From Nyssa sinensis (lineage: Eukaryota > Streptophyta > Magnoliopsida > Cornales > Nyssaceae), in assembly GCA_008638375.1 (NCBI GenBank), contig CM018052.1:32927726-32991725 (forward strand): 64,000 nucleotides of DNA, read 5' to 3'. The notes beneath the pieces are model-generated. The model was not told the origin of the DNA. It saw nothing but the letters and a program-made list of their open reading frames with translations, and searched no databases. The translations under genes were made by a program, and so were the position numbers. Position 1 is the first letter of the stretch; every line of letters begins with the position of its first letter. Positions 62,054 to 64,000 of this stretch are shown piece by piece.

Positions 62054-64000
62054 CAGATAGAAAATATAATAATAAAATTACACTCTAATAATTTAAACTT
62101 TTAGATGAATTGATCATTTAATATTAATAATTCTTTTATTTTATGCATGCTAAATAATTCAAAACAAATTAAGATATATGTGATTATATATGTAACAAAT
62201 TAAGATATAACTTCTCTTTTTTTACCAAATAATATATATATAGATATTCTTCTCTGATTAATTTTTTTTTTAAATGACAAAATTATCATTTTCATATTAT
62301 TCTTTTCATATATATATATATATATATATATATTAACAGATAGAGAATATAATAATAAAATTACACTCTCTAATAATTTAAACTTTTAAATAAATTGGTC
62401 ATTTAACATTAATAATTCTTTTATTTTATGCATGCTAAATAGTTCAAAACAAATTAAAGTAGAGAATAAAATCAATTACTTACACTCAACCATCTAATAA
62501 TTACACAATAAAAGTGGAAGACATAAAATTTATTAATTTATAGAATTATTAACTATAAACTTTTTTTAGCTTACCAAAATTTCATTACAAGTATCCCATT
62601 TTTATATAAAAAAGAACTTTTTTTATACCCTTTTAAGAATACTATGCTTTTTTGATAAAAATAATTATTATGCCTACTACTAAAATGGCATGAAATCTCC
62701 CTAATGTCCTTTAAATATTGCTAGGCAACCAAAGGTATGTGTGTTTGATTAGGTGGAGGAGGATGGAAAATGTAGAAGAAAAAAATATTGAGTTTTTTAG
62801 GAGTTTGGATAAAAGAAAATGAAAATAAGTGTGAAAATAAAGTTCCAGTAGCTATTAAAAGTTTTAAAAATAATAATTAATTATAATTTTTCTGAAAAAT
62901 AAAATTTAGGGTTTTTCTATAAAAGTGATATTTTATATTTTGAACTTCTCAATTATTTGAATCAAATTAATAAATAAAAATATATTTTTCATTTTATTTT
63001 CTTTTACTTTGCTTTCTGTTTAACAATAGGGACGTTTCCTTTTCTTTCAGCCCAATATTCGAAGTCAAAAAAGGGTCATCAAAATAGGAGGATGGTGGCA
63101 ATTATTGCAGCGTCTGTCGCTCTAGCGTCTTTTCTCGCAATCTTCTTAGCATATTGGTTGGTGATGAACAGGAGAAAAGGTTTACATTTGTTTTATTACA
63201 AATACCTTATCTGCATATCAAAAACATAATTTCCTGTCTCTTTCTTCCATTTATGTAGATAAACATATTTATTATATCAATTACTATGCCAAACTAAATG
63301 AGCAAGAATTTAAAATTAGTGATGCTTGGTTTCTCACCCACAGAAAGTAAAAATCATAATCTTAGTTTCATGCCTTGACTAGTGTAGTAAATTGCAAGTT
63401 GGGTCACTATATGTAACCTGTCTAGCAGGCTTTCTTGTTGATCAGGGTTTTCTATGTTATAGTTTTAAGCAAACATTGAAACTGAAAGGTTCATTTTTGT
63501 TCGAAATGTTTTGATTGATTTTTATTTGCACCCTAAATCACATGATCAATTAGAGGTTTCGTGGATGTCTATATAAAAACATGTAATTAAAGTATTATAT
63601 AAAAGAGAATCTGAGACACATGATAAAATTTCAGTTTGGCTTCTCCCATCCTAGCTGTGTGATTCCTCCTTCTTGTTCTTGTAATTTGATTGTGTGAGTT
63701 CATATATCTGTTGATTTGTTTGATCTAGTCAAATTATTTTAGTCCTCCAATTCTCCAATTCTCCCCCTCTGTTTTTATCACAATGATCATATGTACCAAG
63801 TAATCCTAAGATTTCTCTAGTTTGTATTGAGCCTAATTTGTCAATGCATTTAATGATAGGCAGGAAAAGAGAAATTGAATTGTTATCTAGTCCATTATCC
63901 TTGAGAGATTCTCCAAGGGTGAAGGAGCTTGATGAAAATGCAACAAGTTCAGATTTACCATTCTTTTATCTAAGCACCATAGTTGCGGCCACAGACAACT
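60233..64000 (+). CDS. S-domain (G-type lectin) receptor-like kinase, gene 3, partial at window end
   Basis: A close paralogue of gene 2, with visible exons 60233-61532, 63051-63179 and 63860 to the window end (141 of an expected 191 nt of exon 3). The start is the Met of [10 protein letters not shown], as in gene 2. Exon 1 encodes signal peptide, B-lectin, S-locus glycoprotein, EGF-like and PAN domains; exon 2 the membrane segment ([20 protein letters not shown]); exon 3 the juxtamembrane part up to AATDN. No stop or frameshift is seen. Exon 1 is 1300 nt against 1294 in gene 2 because of two extra Ala codons in a GCG run. Most differences from gene 2 change residues. Intron 1 carries an internal duplication. 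The kinase domain is outside the window, so integrity is unknown. Confidence 0.9.
61918..62458. repeat. Internal duplication in intron 1 of gene 3
   Basis: A block starting at CTTCTCTTTTTT(A/T) and ending after TTCAAAACAAATTAA occurs twice (about 61918-62172 and 62211-62458), each with its own TA microsatellite. Intron 1 of gene 2 has one copy (about 28107-28360). Confidence 0.75.

Larger units (their letters stand above)
38750..64000 (+). repeat. Segmental duplication, copy B (continues past the window)
   Basis: From 38750 the sequence follows copy A (20292 onward) in the same order and orientation, through the region upstream of gene 3 and into its exon 3. It is interrupted by insertions at 38801-40104 and 42608-57494, and it lacks the equivalent of 22870-23671. 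The right end is outside the window. Confidence 0.85.

Overview
This is nuclear DNA from a eudicot plant. The intergenic DNA is AT-rich, genes have GT-AG introns, and Ty3/gypsy (Tat lineage), CACTA and hAT transposons are nested in one another. The host genes are S-domain (G-type lectin) receptor-like kinases and a PBP1/KIC-type EF-hand protein, both plant families. The species cannot be named from the sequence. No tRNA, rRNA or CRISPR array was recognised.

Layout. 1-3037: gene-free DNA ending in a CACTA transposon terminus. 3038-12892: a decayed minus-strand Tat-lineage Ty3/gypsy element. The CACTA element cuts its integrase, and a 4.2-kb solo LTR with a 5-bp target-site duplication splits it again. 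13265-14578: a short hAT element with an 8-bp target duplication, ending about 160 bp before the start codon of RLK gene 1. 14738-18477: RLK gene 1, seven exons, broken by a 1-nt frameshift and a lost splice acceptor. 26226-32309: RLK gene 2, seven exons, 837 codons, apparently intact. 35658-36008: an intact single-exon PBP1-like calcium sensor. 60233-64000 and beyond: RLK gene 3, a close copy of gene 2 that runs off the window.

Genes 2 and 3 lie in a direct segmental duplication. Copy A starts at 20292 and copy B at 38750, which suggests a tandem unit of about 18.5 kb. A further calcium-sensor copy is therefore predicted just beyond the window. Copy B is interrupted by a 1.3-kb unclassified insertion (38801-40104) and by a 14.9-kb composite retroelement (42608-57494).

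The composite element is the most unusual structure. Two members of one Tat family lie head to head. Arms of about 5 kb (42608-47590 and about 52475-57494) are inverted copies around a central gag-pol segment. Each arm carries an LTR, a polypurine tract, a TATA-driven and apparently spliced antisense ORF, a 30-bp minisatellite and the 3' end of integrase. If transcribed through, the locus could form a long hairpin RNA.

The host genes fit a receptor-kinase cluster evolving by duplication and decay. Gene 1 is dead, gene 2 looks functional, and gene 3 differs from gene 2 mainly by amino-acid-changing substitutions in the extracellular exon. The calcium sensor is simply a neighbour; nothing in the sequence shows that it works with the kinases.
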